DNA from: Hyphomicrobiales bacterium
Lineage (GTDB): Bacteria; Pseudomonadota; Alphaproteobacteria; Rhizobiales; Rhizobiaceae
Reading direction: 5' to 3'
NCBI GenBank assembly: GCA_002709005.1
Contig: PAPH01000021.1
Span: forward strand, 98,183-162,182
Length of the DNA stretch: 64,000 bases
Under the pieces are notes generated by a model. It made no database searches. It saw only the letters and a program-made list of their open reading frames with translations, and was not told where the DNA came from. A program made the position numbers and the translations under genes. This document shows positions 46,818-55,069 of the stretch, in pieces. Each line of letters starts with the position of its first letter. Within the stretch, counting starts at the first letter, position 1.

Positions 46818-48260
46818 ATGACACCAGAAGCCGTTGCGGATCATATCGGCGCCTTGCGCGCACAACTCGGCGAGAAAGGCCTTCTTGCCGGCGGCGACCT
46901 TGCGGCCTACGAAACCGGCGCACGATACGATCAGGGCCGCGCCGCTTTCGTCATGCGACCGGCAACGACCGCCGAGGCTTCGCAAGCTGTCGCCTATTGC
47001 GTCCGCCACGGCATTCCGGTGATCCCGCAATCGGGCAACACCGGCCTCGTCTCCGGATCGACGCCCGATGAGACGGGCTCCCAAGCCATCCTCAGCCTAG
47101 ACAGGATGACCGCCGTCTTCGAGGTCGATGCGGTCAACCAGACTGTGAGGGCCGGCGCCGGCTGGCGTCTTTCCGCACTCAACGCGCGCCTTGAAGCCGA
47201 TGGACTGTTCTTCCCGATCGATCTCGGCGCAGTCCCCATGCTGGGTGGCATGATTGCAACGAACACCGGCGGCTCCCGCTTCCTGCGCTATGGCGATGTG
47301 CGTGCCAATACGCTCGGACTCGACGTTGTTCTCGCTGACGACGACGGCACGGTGCTCGAACTCGGATCCGGCTTGCGCAAGGACAATACCGGCATCGACT
47401 GGAAACAGCTGTTCATCGGAAGCGTCGGCGCGCTGGGTGTTGTGACCGAGTGCATTCTCAATCTCGAAGCTTTGCCGCAACAGGGCGCTGCAACGCTTCT
47501 GGTCCCCAGCTCGGCCGACGCGGTGCCGGCGCTCTTGATCGCGATGGAACGGGCCTTCGGTGACACGCTTTCGGCTTTCGAAGGGATGTCCGGCAATGCG
47601 ATCCGCGCGGCTTTCGCGCACGTGCCTCATCTTCGCAACCCGTTCGAAAACGGCGAGGTTCCGGATTTCGTCATCCTGGCGGAACTGGCCCGCTCCAACG
47701 CGGCGCGCGCGGGCGAACAGCCGCTTGACGCCCTGCTGGAGGAGGTGCTTGCCGAAATCTGGGAGAACGGCGACGATCTGCTCTCCGACGCCCTGATGGG
47801 GCCGCCCGAAGATATCTGGGCGCTCCGCCACGCGCTATCGGACGGCGTGAAGAATGCCGGAAAGCTCATCGCCTTCGATCTGGCGTTCCGCCGGGGCGAT
47901 GTGATGGACTTCCTGTCCTATATGAAGGCTGAACTGGCGAAAGCCTTCCCCATGCTGACCGTCTGCGATTTCGGCCATCTGGGCGACGGCGGCGTTCACT
48001 TCAATCTGATCGCGCCGCATGACCATCCCGCCCTTGCCGATCCGGGCTTCGAGACTTCGGTGCGGGATCTGGTCTTTTCGGTCGCGGTCGAGCGCTTCGG
48101 CGGCAGTTTCAGCGCCGAACACGGAATTGGCCGGAAGAACCAGGCCTACTACGATCGCTATACGCCCGAGGCGATCCGCGACCTCGCAGCCAGGCTGAAA
48201 CAGGCCATATCGCCGGCGCCTCTTGGTGCGGCGATTTTCTCGAACACACGCACGAAATAA
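46818..48260 (+). CDS. FAD-binding D-2-hydroxyglutarate dehydrogenase (FAD_binding_4/FAD-oxidase_C)
   Basis: 480 residues from the ATG at 46818, one base after the hglS stop. The PCMH-type FAD domain has [20 protein letters not shown] and [44 protein letters not shown]-type blocks. The C-terminal FAD-oxidase region has [14 protein letters not shown] and [16 protein letters not shown], whose histidines bind metal and substrate. It would turn D-2-hydroxyglutarate from HglS into 2-oxoglutarate, feeding the TCA cycle. Electrons probably go to ETF or quinone. An alternative would be a D-lactate dehydrogenase, but context favours 2-hydroxyglutarate. Confidence 0.87.
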   Translation: [480 protein letters not shown]

Positions 48261-48285
48261 CGACAGAACAAGACGGAGAGATATT

Positions 48286-49812
48286 ATGACCAGCACAGTC
48301 GACGTGAAAACGGAAACCAGCGCCCTCCTCGACAAGCTCGGGGTCGCGCGGTCCGCCTGGACCGGCGGCGACATGGCATCCTATTCGCCTGTGAGCGGCG
48401 AGGAAATTGCCCGGTTGCCGGCGATGTCGGCGAACGATTGCAATGGTGCGATCGACGCCGCCGATGCCGCCTTCAAGGCCTGGCGCAAGGTGCCCGCCCC
48501 GCGCCGCGGCGAACTTGTCCGGCTGCTCGGTGAGGAACTGCGCGCCGCCAAGGACGATCTCGGCCGGCTGGTCTCGATCGAAGCGGGCAAGATCCCTTCC
48601 GAGGGCGCCGGCGAAGTTCAGGAGATGATCGACATCTGCGATTTCGCGGTCGGCCTGTCGCGGCAGCTCTACGGTCTCACCATCGCCACCGAGCGCCCCG
48701 GCCACCGGATGATGGAAACCTGGCACCCCCTCGGCGTCGTGGGCGTGATCACCGCATTCAACTTTCCGGTTGCGGTCTGGTCGTGGAACACAGCGCTGGC
48801 ACTCGTCTGCGGCAATTCGGTGGTCTGGAAGCCGTCGGAAAAGAGCTCGCTGACGGCGCTGGCGTGCCAGGCGATCCTCGAACGTGCCCTCAAGCGCTTC
48901 GGTGACGCGCCGGATGCCCTGATGCAGGTGCTTATCGGCGACCGCGTCGTCGGCGAGGCCATCGTCGACAATCCGAAGGTCGCACTGGTCTCGGCCACCG
49001 GTTCCACCCGTATGGGACGCGAGGTCGGCCCGCGGCTCGCAAAACGCTTCGCCCGTGCGATCCTCGAACTCGGCGGCAACAATGGCGGCATCGTCTGCCC
49101 CACCGCGGACGTGGACATGACGCTTCGTGCCGTCGCCTTCGGCGCGATGGGCACAGCCGGCCAGCGCTGCACCTCGATGCGCCGTCTCTTCGTCCATGAG
49201 AGCCTCTACGACAAGCTGGTCCCGCGCCTGAAGGCCGCCTATGAGAGCGTTTCGATCGGCAATCCGCTCGAAACGTCCGCACTCGTCGGCCCGCTGATCG
49301 ACAAGCTCGCCTTCGACAACATGCAGAAGGCGCTCGAGGCCGCAAAGGCAGCCGGTGGCAGCGTGACCGGCGGTGAGCGGATTACCGACGCCGGGAAGGA
49401 CACGGCCTATTACGTGCGTCCGGCGATCGTCGAAATGCCGGAGCAGACGGGCCCCGTGCTCGAGGAAACCTTCGCGCCGATCCTCTACGTGATGAAGTAT
49501 TCAGACTTCGACGCCGCGATCGAAGCGCACAATGCTGTGGGCGCAGGCCTTTCCTCGTCTATCTTCACCCTCGACATGCAGGAAGCCGAACAGTTCCTCT
49601 CGGACGAGGGATCCGACTGCGGCATCGCCAACGTCAATATCGGCACATCGGGCGCCGAAATCGGCGGCGCCTTCGGTGGCGAGAAGGAAACCGGCGGCGG
49701 TCGTGAATCGGGTTCGGACGCCTGGAAGGCCTATATGCGCCGGGCGACCAATACGGTGAACTACTCCAAGCAGTTGCCGCTCGCCCAGGGCGTCTCCTTC
49801 GACATCGAGTAG
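48286..49812 (+). CDS. amaB: ALDH7-family (antiquitin-like) piperideine-6-carboxylate / 2-aminoadipate-semialdehyde dehydrogenase
   Basis: 508 residues from the ATG at 48286 with GGAGAG upstream. The ALDH7 hallmarks are present: AFNFPVAVWSWNTALALVCGN, GSTRMGREVGPRLAKRF, ELGGNNGGIV, GQRCTSMRRLFVHESLYDKL (catalytic Cys) and NVNIGTSGAEIGGAFGGEKETGGGRESGSDAWK. This family oxidises the semialdehyde in equilibrium with piperideine-6-carboxylate to L-2-aminoadipate, as AmaB does in Pseudomonas. The neighbouring aminotransferase and AmaA-like gene support this. Confidence 0.9.
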   Translation: MTSTVDVKTETSALLDKLGVARSAWTGGDMASYSPVSGEEIARLPAMSANDCNGAIDAADAAFKAWRKVPAPRRGELVRLLGEELRAAKDDLGRLVSIEAGKIPSEGAGEVQEMIDICDFAVGLSRQLYGLTIATERPGHRMMETWHPLGVVGVITAFNFPVAVWSWNTALALVCGNSVVWKPSEKSSLTALACQAILERALKRFGDAPDALMQVLIGDRVVGEAIVDNPKVALVSATGSTRMGREVGPRLAKRFARAILELGGNNGGIVCPTADVDMTLRAVAFGAMGTAGQRCTSMRRLFVHESLYDKLVPRLKAAYESVSIGNPLETSALVGPLIDKLAFDNMQKALEAAKAAGGSVTGGERITDAGKDTAYYVRPAIVEMPEQTGPVLEETFAPILYVMKYSDFDAAIEAHNAVGAGLSSSIFTLDMQEAEQFLSDEGSDCGIANVNIGTSGAEIGGAFGGEKETGGGRESGSDAWKAYMRRATNTVNYSKQLPLAQGVSFDIE

Positions 49813-49816
49813 GGTC

Positions 49817-51049
49817 ATGACCATCGCATCCAGCATGGAGGAAGCGGGCTTCCGGTCCGCTTCCCGCATCGCCTCAATCGGCGTTTCGCAGATCCTCGAG
49901 ATCGGCCGCAAGGCTGCAGCACTCAAGGCTGAAGGCAAGCCGGTCATCATCCTCGGGGCCGGCGAACCGGATTTCGATACGCCGGACACGATCAAGGAGG
50001 CGGCGAAGGCGGCCATCGATCGCGGGGAAACCAAATATACCGCGCTCGACGGCACACCCGCCCTCAAGCGGGCGATCGTCGAGAAGTTCCGCCGCGAGAA
50101 CGGCGTGGATAATACGACCGACGAAGTGACGGTCGCCACGGGCGCCAAGCAGATCCTGTTCAACGCCTTCATGGCGAGCCTCGATCCGGGCGACGAGGTG
50201 ATCATCCCCACGCCCTATTGGACCTCCTATTCGGATATCGTCGAAATCTGCGGCGGAGTGCCGGTGCTCGTTCCCTGCGATGGTGCGGCGGGCTTCCGCC
50301 TCAAGGCAGACCAGCTTGAGGGCGCGATCACCCCGAGGACGCGCTGGGTTCTTCTCAACTCGCCGTCCAATCCGTCGGGTGCCGCCTATTCGGCGGACGA
50401 CTACCGTCCCCTGCTTGACGTTCTTCTTCGCCATCCGCTGGTCTGGCTGATGGTCGACGACATGTACGAGCATATCGTTTACGACAGCTTCGACTTCGTG
50501 ACGCCGGCAGCACTCGAGCCACGTCTCAAATCGCGGATCCTGACAGTCAACGGCGTGTCGAAAGCCTATGCCATGACGGGCTGGCGCATCGGATATGCCG
50601 GTGGCCCCAGGGACCTCATCAAGGCCATGGCGGTGGTGCAGAGTCAGTCGACATCCTGCCCGTCCTCGGTCAGCCAGGCGGCCGCATTGGCGGCGCTGAC
50701 AGGACCGCAGGACATTCTTGCCGAAAGGCGCGAGAGTTTTCGGGAGCGCCGCAATCTCGTCGTCACGGCGCTCAACAATATCCCCGGACTGACCTGCCGC
50801 GTGCCTGAAGGCGCCTTCTATGCCTTCGCCGGTTGCGCCGGGATAATCGGACGCATCAAGCCCGACGGCGCTTCCATTGCCAGTGACAGGGATTTTACGG
50901 ACTATCTGCTCGAAACTGCTCACGTCGCCGTGGTCCCGGGTTCGGCCTTCGGGCTATCGCCCTATTTTCGCATCTCCTACGCAACCGCCAAGAGCGAGCT
51001 TGGAGAGGCCCTCAACCGCATCGCCGAAGCGTGTTGCCGTTTGAGTTGA
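49817..51049 (+). CDS. PLP aminotransferase class I/II, probable 2-aminoadipate transaminase
   Basis: 410 residues. Fold-type I aspartate aminotransferase-like: LGAGEPDFDTPDTIKEAA, YTALDGTPALKRAI, VATGAKQILFNAFMASLDPGDEVIIPTPYW, and PLP Lys249 in VNGVSKAYAMTGWRIGYAGG. The start is four bases after the amaB stop (gtcATG with GAGTAGGG upstream). In this operon it would convert L-2-aminoadipate to 2-oxoadipate, the HglS substrate; general aspartate-type activity is the alternative. Confidence 0.88.
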   Translation: MTIASSMEEAGFRSASRIASIGVSQILEIGRKAAALKAEGKPVIILGAGEPDFDTPDTIKEAAKAAIDRGETKYTALDGTPALKRAIVEKFRRENGVDNTTDEVTVATGAKQILFNAFMASLDPGDEVIIPTPYWTSYSDIVEICGGVPVLVPCDGAAGFRLKADQLEGAITPRTRWVLLNSPSNPSGAAYSADDYRPLLDVLLRHPLVWLMVDDMYEHIVYDSFDFVTPAALEPRLKSRILTVNGVSKAYAMTGWRIGYAGGPRDLIKAMAVVQSQSTSCPSSVSQAAALAALTGPQDILAERRESFRERRNLVVTALNNIPGLTCRVPEGAFYAFAGCAGIIGRIKPDGASIASDRDFTDYLLETAHVAVVPGSAFGLSPYFRISYATAKSELGEALNRIAEACCRLS

Positions 51050-51111
51050 CAGACGTCATATCTCGTGTCCCGTACCGTCGCATCGCGCGTCGGAAGAAAG
51101 GCTAAGACCCG

Positions 51112-52389
51112 ATGTCCTCCACTGCGTTTTCCATTCTCTGGCGCACAAGTTCCCGGGAGAATGTCGAGGCCCCGCCTATCGATCAGGACAAGACTGTGGA
51201 TCTTGTGGTGATAGGCGGCGGCTTCACGGGCTTGTCGGCCGCACTCGAAGCGGCGGGCCGGGGCGCCTCGGTCTGCGTCTTGGAAGCCGAGACATTCGGT
51301 CATGGCGGATCGGGCCGCAATGTCGGCCTCGTCAATGCAGGCCTCTGGCTTCCGCCAGATACCATCGTCGAGGAACTGGGCGAGACGGCGGCACGCAAGC
51401 TCATCGACATGCTCGGCGCCGGGCCCGGCGAGGTCTTCGCCCTGATCGAACGCGAGGGCATCGAATGCGAGGCAACCCGCAAGGGCACGCTGCATCTCGC
51501 CCATTCGGAAGAAGGCCTCAAGGACATCGAGGAGCGTTTCCGGCAGGGTAACCGCCACGGCGCGCCGCTGAGCCTGCTTGACCGGGCGGAAACAGCGAAA
51601 CGGACCGGCTCGAATGCCTTCAAGGGCGCCCTGTTCGATCCGCGTGCGGGGACCATCCAGCCGCTTTCCTACTGCCGCGGCCTCGCTCGCGCCGCCAAAG
51701 CGAAGGGCGCCGGCCTCCACGAACATTCGCCGGTCGCCGCGATCCGCCGTGACGGCGACATCTGGGTCGTCGAAGCCCGGGGAAGAAGCGTTCGCGCCCG
51801 CAATCTGCTGATGGCGACAAACGCCTACCACTTCGGCATCGAGGCGCCCTACACCCCCGCCTTCGTGCCCTTCAACTACTGCCAGTTCGCAACCGCGCCG
51901 CTGCCCGACGCGGCACGTGCAAAGATCCTGGCCGGCGGCGAGGGATGCTGGGATACCGCCATGGTGATGTCGTCGATCCGGCTCGACGCAGCGGGCCGGC
52001 TGATCGTCGGCGGCGTCGGCAGCATGGAGCACATCGGCAAGGGCTTTCACGAGGCCTGGGCAAGGCGCAAGCTGCGCAGCCTCTATCCGGAACTCGGCGA
52101 CATGCCCTTCCAACACGGCTGGAGCGGCCGCATCGCCATGACCGGCGATCACATCCCCAAGATCGTCGGTTTCGGCCCTAACGCCTATGCGATCTTCGGC
52201 TATTCCGGACGCGGCATCGCCCCCGGCACAGTCTTCGGACGGACGGCGGCCGCAGCACTTCTTGACAACGCCCCCGAGGAGCTACCGCTGGCCCCTGTTC
52301 GCGGGCACACTGAGCGCTTCACCGCCGCGAAAGCCGCCTATTACGAGGCTGGCGCCAAGCTCGTCCACGGCCTGGCTGGACGGTTCTGA
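51112..52389 (+). CDS. amaA: FAD-dependent L-pipecolate oxidase-like protein (AmaA type, DAO family)
   Basis: 425 residues. The FAD motif DLVVIGGGFTGLSAALEAAGRGASVCVLEAE lies near residue 27, followed by GHGGSGRNVGLVNAG, and the DAO-type C-terminus has HGWSGRIAMTGDHIPKIVGFGPNAYAIFGYSGRGIAPGT. AmaA-like enzymes oxidise L-pipecolate to piperideine-6-carboxylate. The position at the end of the amaB-aminotransferase-hglS operon is the main support; other cyclic amines are possible. It starts 62 bases after the aminotransferase. Confidence 0.82.
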   Translation: MSSTAFSILWRTSSRENVEAPPIDQDKTVDLVVIGGGFTGLSAALEAAGRGASVCVLEAETFGHGGSGRNVGLVNAGLWLPPDTIVEELGETAARKLIDMLGAGPGEVFALIEREGIECEATRKGTLHLAHSEEGLKDIEERFRQGNRHGAPLSLLDRAETAKRTGSNAFKGALFDPRAGTIQPLSYCRGLARAAKAKGAGLHEHSPVAAIRRDGDIWVVEARGRSVRARNLLMATNAYHFGIEAPYTPAFVPFNYCQFATAPLPDAARAKILAGGEGCWDTAMVMSSIRLDAAGRLIVGGVGSMEHIGKGFHEAWARRKLRSLYPELGDMPFQHGWSGRIAMTGDHIPKIVGFGPNAYAIFGYSGRGIAPGTVFGRTAAAALLDNAPEELPLAPVRGHTERFTAAKAAYYEAGAKLVHGLAGRF

Positions 52390-52818
52390 CTGGTGTTGAG
52401 GGAACGAACTATGCAGTGGTCCACACCGCTATGGAACCAGTCTCCGGAGTGAGGATTTGGCATCTCCCAAGCAGGCAGATTGCATGACTGTGGCCTGACT
52501 GATGTGAACTGCTAAGCCCCTTCATAACTGACCAAGCACGGGCAGGTCGCTCAAATGCGCGGCGCGATCGTTCCTGGCATAGCAGCATGCCCGCCTTTCC
52601 GTTGAAGGATGCTGAGAGACGGTGTCCCCCATCAAAATATGGTCTTGAACGGCCGATCGACGGACCGCTCCAACCTCTCCTTCCGCTTCCCGAACGGGTG
52701 GTCGGCGGGACGCTATTGGCATGCACAACGGCGAATGACGATGCGCGATGGCCGATTTGAGCACGCTGCAAGTCTCTGAAATATTTCATTTATCCCAACG
52801 GAATTATCGCCCCACAAA

Positions 52819-52853
52819 GCGGGGGAGCCTGGAAATAACCCCGCCGTTTTTTT
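52819..52853 (+). terminator. Intrinsic terminator of unclear owner
   Basis: GCGGGG and CCCCGC form a 6-bp stem with a 14-base loop, followed by CG and seven Ts. It is on the plus strand, far (430 bases) from the amaA stop, which is long for an mRNA 3' end. It may end the pipecolate operon or a separate small transcript. Confidence 0.65.
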
Positions 52854-52963
52854 AGCGATGGGCGACGACCGGCTTCACCGAACAGGGCAACTTCCTCACA
52901 TGCGGAGCAGGCACCGAGTCGTCCCGTAATCCGGATTTCATCCACCTGGTTTCACCGGTGGAC

Positions 52964-52991
52964 TTGACAGCAACGCCGTATGTTTTAATAT
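52964..52991 (+). promoter_or_regulatory. Promoter of the TRAP/hydantoinase operon
   Basis: TTGACA (52964-52969) and TAATAT (52986-52991) are spaced by 16 bases, matching sigma70 hexamers at 6 of 6 and 4 of 6 positions. The first tandem operator overlaps the -10, so a repressor could block polymerase here. Confidence 0.6.
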
Positions 52992-53018
52992 CTGAAACTG
53001 TGTTTTGCATATTGAAAC
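52981..53018 (+). promoter_or_regulatory. Two tandem 18-bp operators, IclR-type candidates
   Basis: TGTTTTAATATCTGAAAC (52981-52998) and TGTTTTGCATATTGAAAC (53001-53018) start exactly 20 bases apart. Each is an imperfect palindrome around a GTTT-ATAT-GAAAC core. They overlap the -10 and lie 18 bases from the dctP start. An IclR regulator encoded in this operon is the likely protein partner. Confidence 0.7.
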
Positions 53019-53036
53019 ACATTGGGAGGAGAAACC

Positions 53037-54017
53037 ATGAAAAAGCTTTTGATGGCGGCGATTGTCTCGTCGCTGCTGCCCGTCTCCGGCTTCGCGCAGG
53101 AGATGACGATCAAGATGGGCCATGCGGCCTCGTCGAAACACGTTTTCCACCAGGGTCTCGAACTCTTCGGAAAGAAGGTCAGCGAGAAGACCGACGGCCA
53201 GATCAAGATCGAGGTCTATGGCGATCGCCAGCTGGGCGACGACAAGCAACTTCTGGAAGGTTTGCAGATCGGCCTGATCGACGGCGCGCTCGTCTCGTCG
53301 CCAACCCTGCCGCTGGTGATCGGCGCCGGCAGCTTCGATGCGCTGCAGCTGCCCTTTACCGTTTCCAGCTACGAGCAGCTTTCGTCGCTTTTGACGTCGG
53401 ATCTCGGAGACGAACTTCTGGCCACCCTCGATTCCAAATCGATCAAGGGATTGGGCTTCGTGGAAGCGGGCCAGCGTCACTATCTTTCGGCCAAGTCGGC
53501 GGTCACCTCCACGGCGGATTTCGCCGGCTTGAAGACGCGCATCGTGCCGATCCCGCTGCACAAGGCGGTCTGGGAAGCAATCGGCGTCAACCCGATCGGC
53601 ATGGCCTACGGCGAAGTCTATTCCGCGCTCGAGACCAAGACGATCGACGGTGTCGAAATCAACCTGTCGTCGATCCAGACGGAAAGCCTCTATGACGCAG
53701 CCAAGAACGTCACGCTGACGGGCCATTATTTCTGGCCCGGCGTGATCATGCTTTCGCAGGCGGTGTGGGACAAGCTGTCCGATGACCAGAAGAAGGCGAT
53801 GATCGACGCCGGTCACGAGACGACCGCGGAAGCCTACGCGCTCGCCGCCTCCCAGGAGGCGGACACGATCGCCTTCCTCAAGGAGAACGGCGTGACGATC
53901 GACGAATTGAGCGACCTCGACAAGATGCGCGAACTGACGGCGCCGGTGGTCGAGAAGTGGAAATCGCAGGATCCGCTGATCGCCAAGATCGCCGATAAGC
54001 TCGCTTCGGAGAACTGA
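53037..54017 (+). CDS. TRAP transporter solute-binding protein (DctP family)
   Basis: 326 residues from the ATG at 53037 (GGAGGAG upstream). Signal peptide KKLLMAAIVSSLLPVSGFAQ. DctP motifs are IKMGHAASSKHVFHQGLELFGKKVSEKTDGQIKIEVYGDRQLG, GLKTRIVPIPLHKAVWEAIGVNPIGMAYGEVYSALETKTIDGVE and the following EINLSSIQTESLYD. The conserved Arg in KTRIVP binds the ligand's carboxylate. It is the first gene of the operon. The ligand is a carboxylate whose identity is not evident. Confidence 0.94.
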   Translation: MKKLLMAAIVSSLLPVSGFAQEMTIKMGHAASSKHVFHQGLELFGKKVSEKTDGQIKIEVYGDRQLGDDKQLLEGLQIGLIDGALVSSPTLPLVIGAGSFDALQLPFTVSSYEQLSSLLTSDLGDELLATLDSKSIKGLGFVEAGQRHYLSAKSAVTSTADFAGLKTRIVPIPLHKAVWEAIGVNPIGMAYGEVYSALETKTIDGVEINLSSIQTESLYDAAKNVTLTGHYFWPGVIMLSQAVWDKLSDDQKKAMIDAGHETTAEAYALAASQEADTIAFLKENGVTIDELSDLDKMRELTAPVVEKWKSQDPLIAKIADKLASEN

Positions 54018-54020
54018 GTA

Positions 54021-54389
54021 ATGAGCACGACCAAGGTCTACCGCTGGACGGAGCTGCCTCGTGAAGAGGTCCGCTCCGGGGTATCCCGCACCGCGTTCCG
54101 CGGCGAGAATGCCCTGATGGTCATGAACTGGCTGGAACCGGGAATGGAGAAAAAGCCCCATTCCCACCCGTTCGAGCAACTGGCCTATATCCTGGCGGGC
54201 CGCGTCCGTTTCGAGATCGGCGACGAGGTCGTCGAGGTCGGCGCGGGCGAGGTCGTGCGCATTCCGCCCGATGTCGTCCATTGCGGTGAAGCCGTGGGCG
54301 ACGAGACGGCCGTCAATCTCGATGTCTTCGCCCCGCCCAGGGCCGACTATCTGCACCTGACGGCCTATCAGGACAACGACTTCAGCTGA
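54021..54389 (+). CDS. Cupin-domain protein
   Basis: 122 residues. The cupin motifs are present: KPHSHPFEQLAYILAGRVRFEIGDE (two His and a Glu) and PPDVVHCGEAVGDE (His). These give a metal site in a double-stranded beta helix. It starts three bases after dctP. Cupins of this sort isomerise, epimerise or bind small acids; here it probably acts on the imported compound. No specific function can be read. Confidence 0.88.
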   Translation: MSTTKVYRWTELPREEVRSGVSRTAFRGENALMVMNWLEPGMEKKPHSHPFEQLAYILAGRVRFEIGDEVVEVGAGEVVRIPPDVVHCGEAVGDETAVNLDVFAPPRADYLHLTAYQDNDFS

Positions 54390-54499
54390 GTGAGCGGCTT
54401 GCGGACCCTCCGGTCTGCAAGCCTCCCAATCGACAACCGACCGATGCCACAACTGTTGCGGCGGGCGCCCTCCCGGCGCGCGCAGAGGAGAGCTTTGCC

Positions 54500-55069
54500 A
54501 TGAAGCTTAAATCGCTCGAACTCTTTCTCAGACAGGCCCTGAGGGCCACGCTGATCGCGATCGTCGCCGCGCTGCTTGCGCTGATGACCGTGCAGATCGT
54601 CCTGCGCTACGGGTTCAATTCCTCGCTTCTGTGGGCGGAGGAAGCCTGCCGCTATCTCCTGATCTGGCTCAGCTTCCTGGCCGTCGTCCTCGCGCTCGAG
54701 CGCGGCGAGGTCGCCTCGCTGTCCTTTCTTGGGGCAAGCCTGCCGCGCGTTCCGGCATTGCTGGTCGCAGCTCTCGCGGCACTGGCCTCGGCAATCCTGT
54801 GCCTTCTTCTGGCGCGCTATGGCTGGACCTATGCCGAACTGGCCGGGCGGGAACCCATTCCGGCCTTGCGCTTCCTTCTCGAAGACCTGTTCGGCGCGTC
54901 GGCGCCCACCGCGCCGCGAACCTTCTGGGTCTATGTCGCGATCCCCGCCGGCATGGCGCTTCTCGCCGTGAGGCTTATCGCCAACACCGTGCTTTCCCTG
55001 CGCGCCATTCCCGCCGGCACCGAGGTGTTCGACGTGCTGGAACAACATCCGGAGAATATGGTGGAATGA
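54500..55069 (+). CDS. TRAP transporter small permease (DctQ family)
   Basis: 189 residues, four membrane segments (LIAIVAALLALMTVQIVLRY, LLIWLSFLAVVLALER, LLVAALAALASAILCLLLARY, VYVAIPAGMALLAVRLIA). The EEACRYLLIWL segment is the DctQ mark. AGAGGAGAG is 11 bases before the ATG. The stop overlaps the dctM start as ATGA. Confidence 0.92.
   Translation: MKLKSLELFLRQALRATLIAIVAALLALMTVQIVLRYGFNSSLLWAEEACRYLLIWLSFLAVVLALERGEVASLSFLGASLPRVPALLVAALAALASAILCLLLARYGWTYAELAGREPIPALRFLLEDLFGASAPTAPRTFWVYVAIPAGMALLAVRLIANTVLSLRAIPAGTEVFDVLEQHPENMVE

Larger units (their letters stand above)
52390..53036. other. About 650 bases between the pipecolate operon and the TRAP operon
   Basis: No complete gene is recognised. 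Minus-strand frames (52409-52789 and 52522-52764) stay open, without family signals. A good intrinsic terminator lies at 52819-52853, about 430 bases after the amaA stop, so a small RNA or an untranslated 3' leader may occupy part of this space. The last 75 bases hold the promoter and operators of the TRAP operon. Confidence 0.45.
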
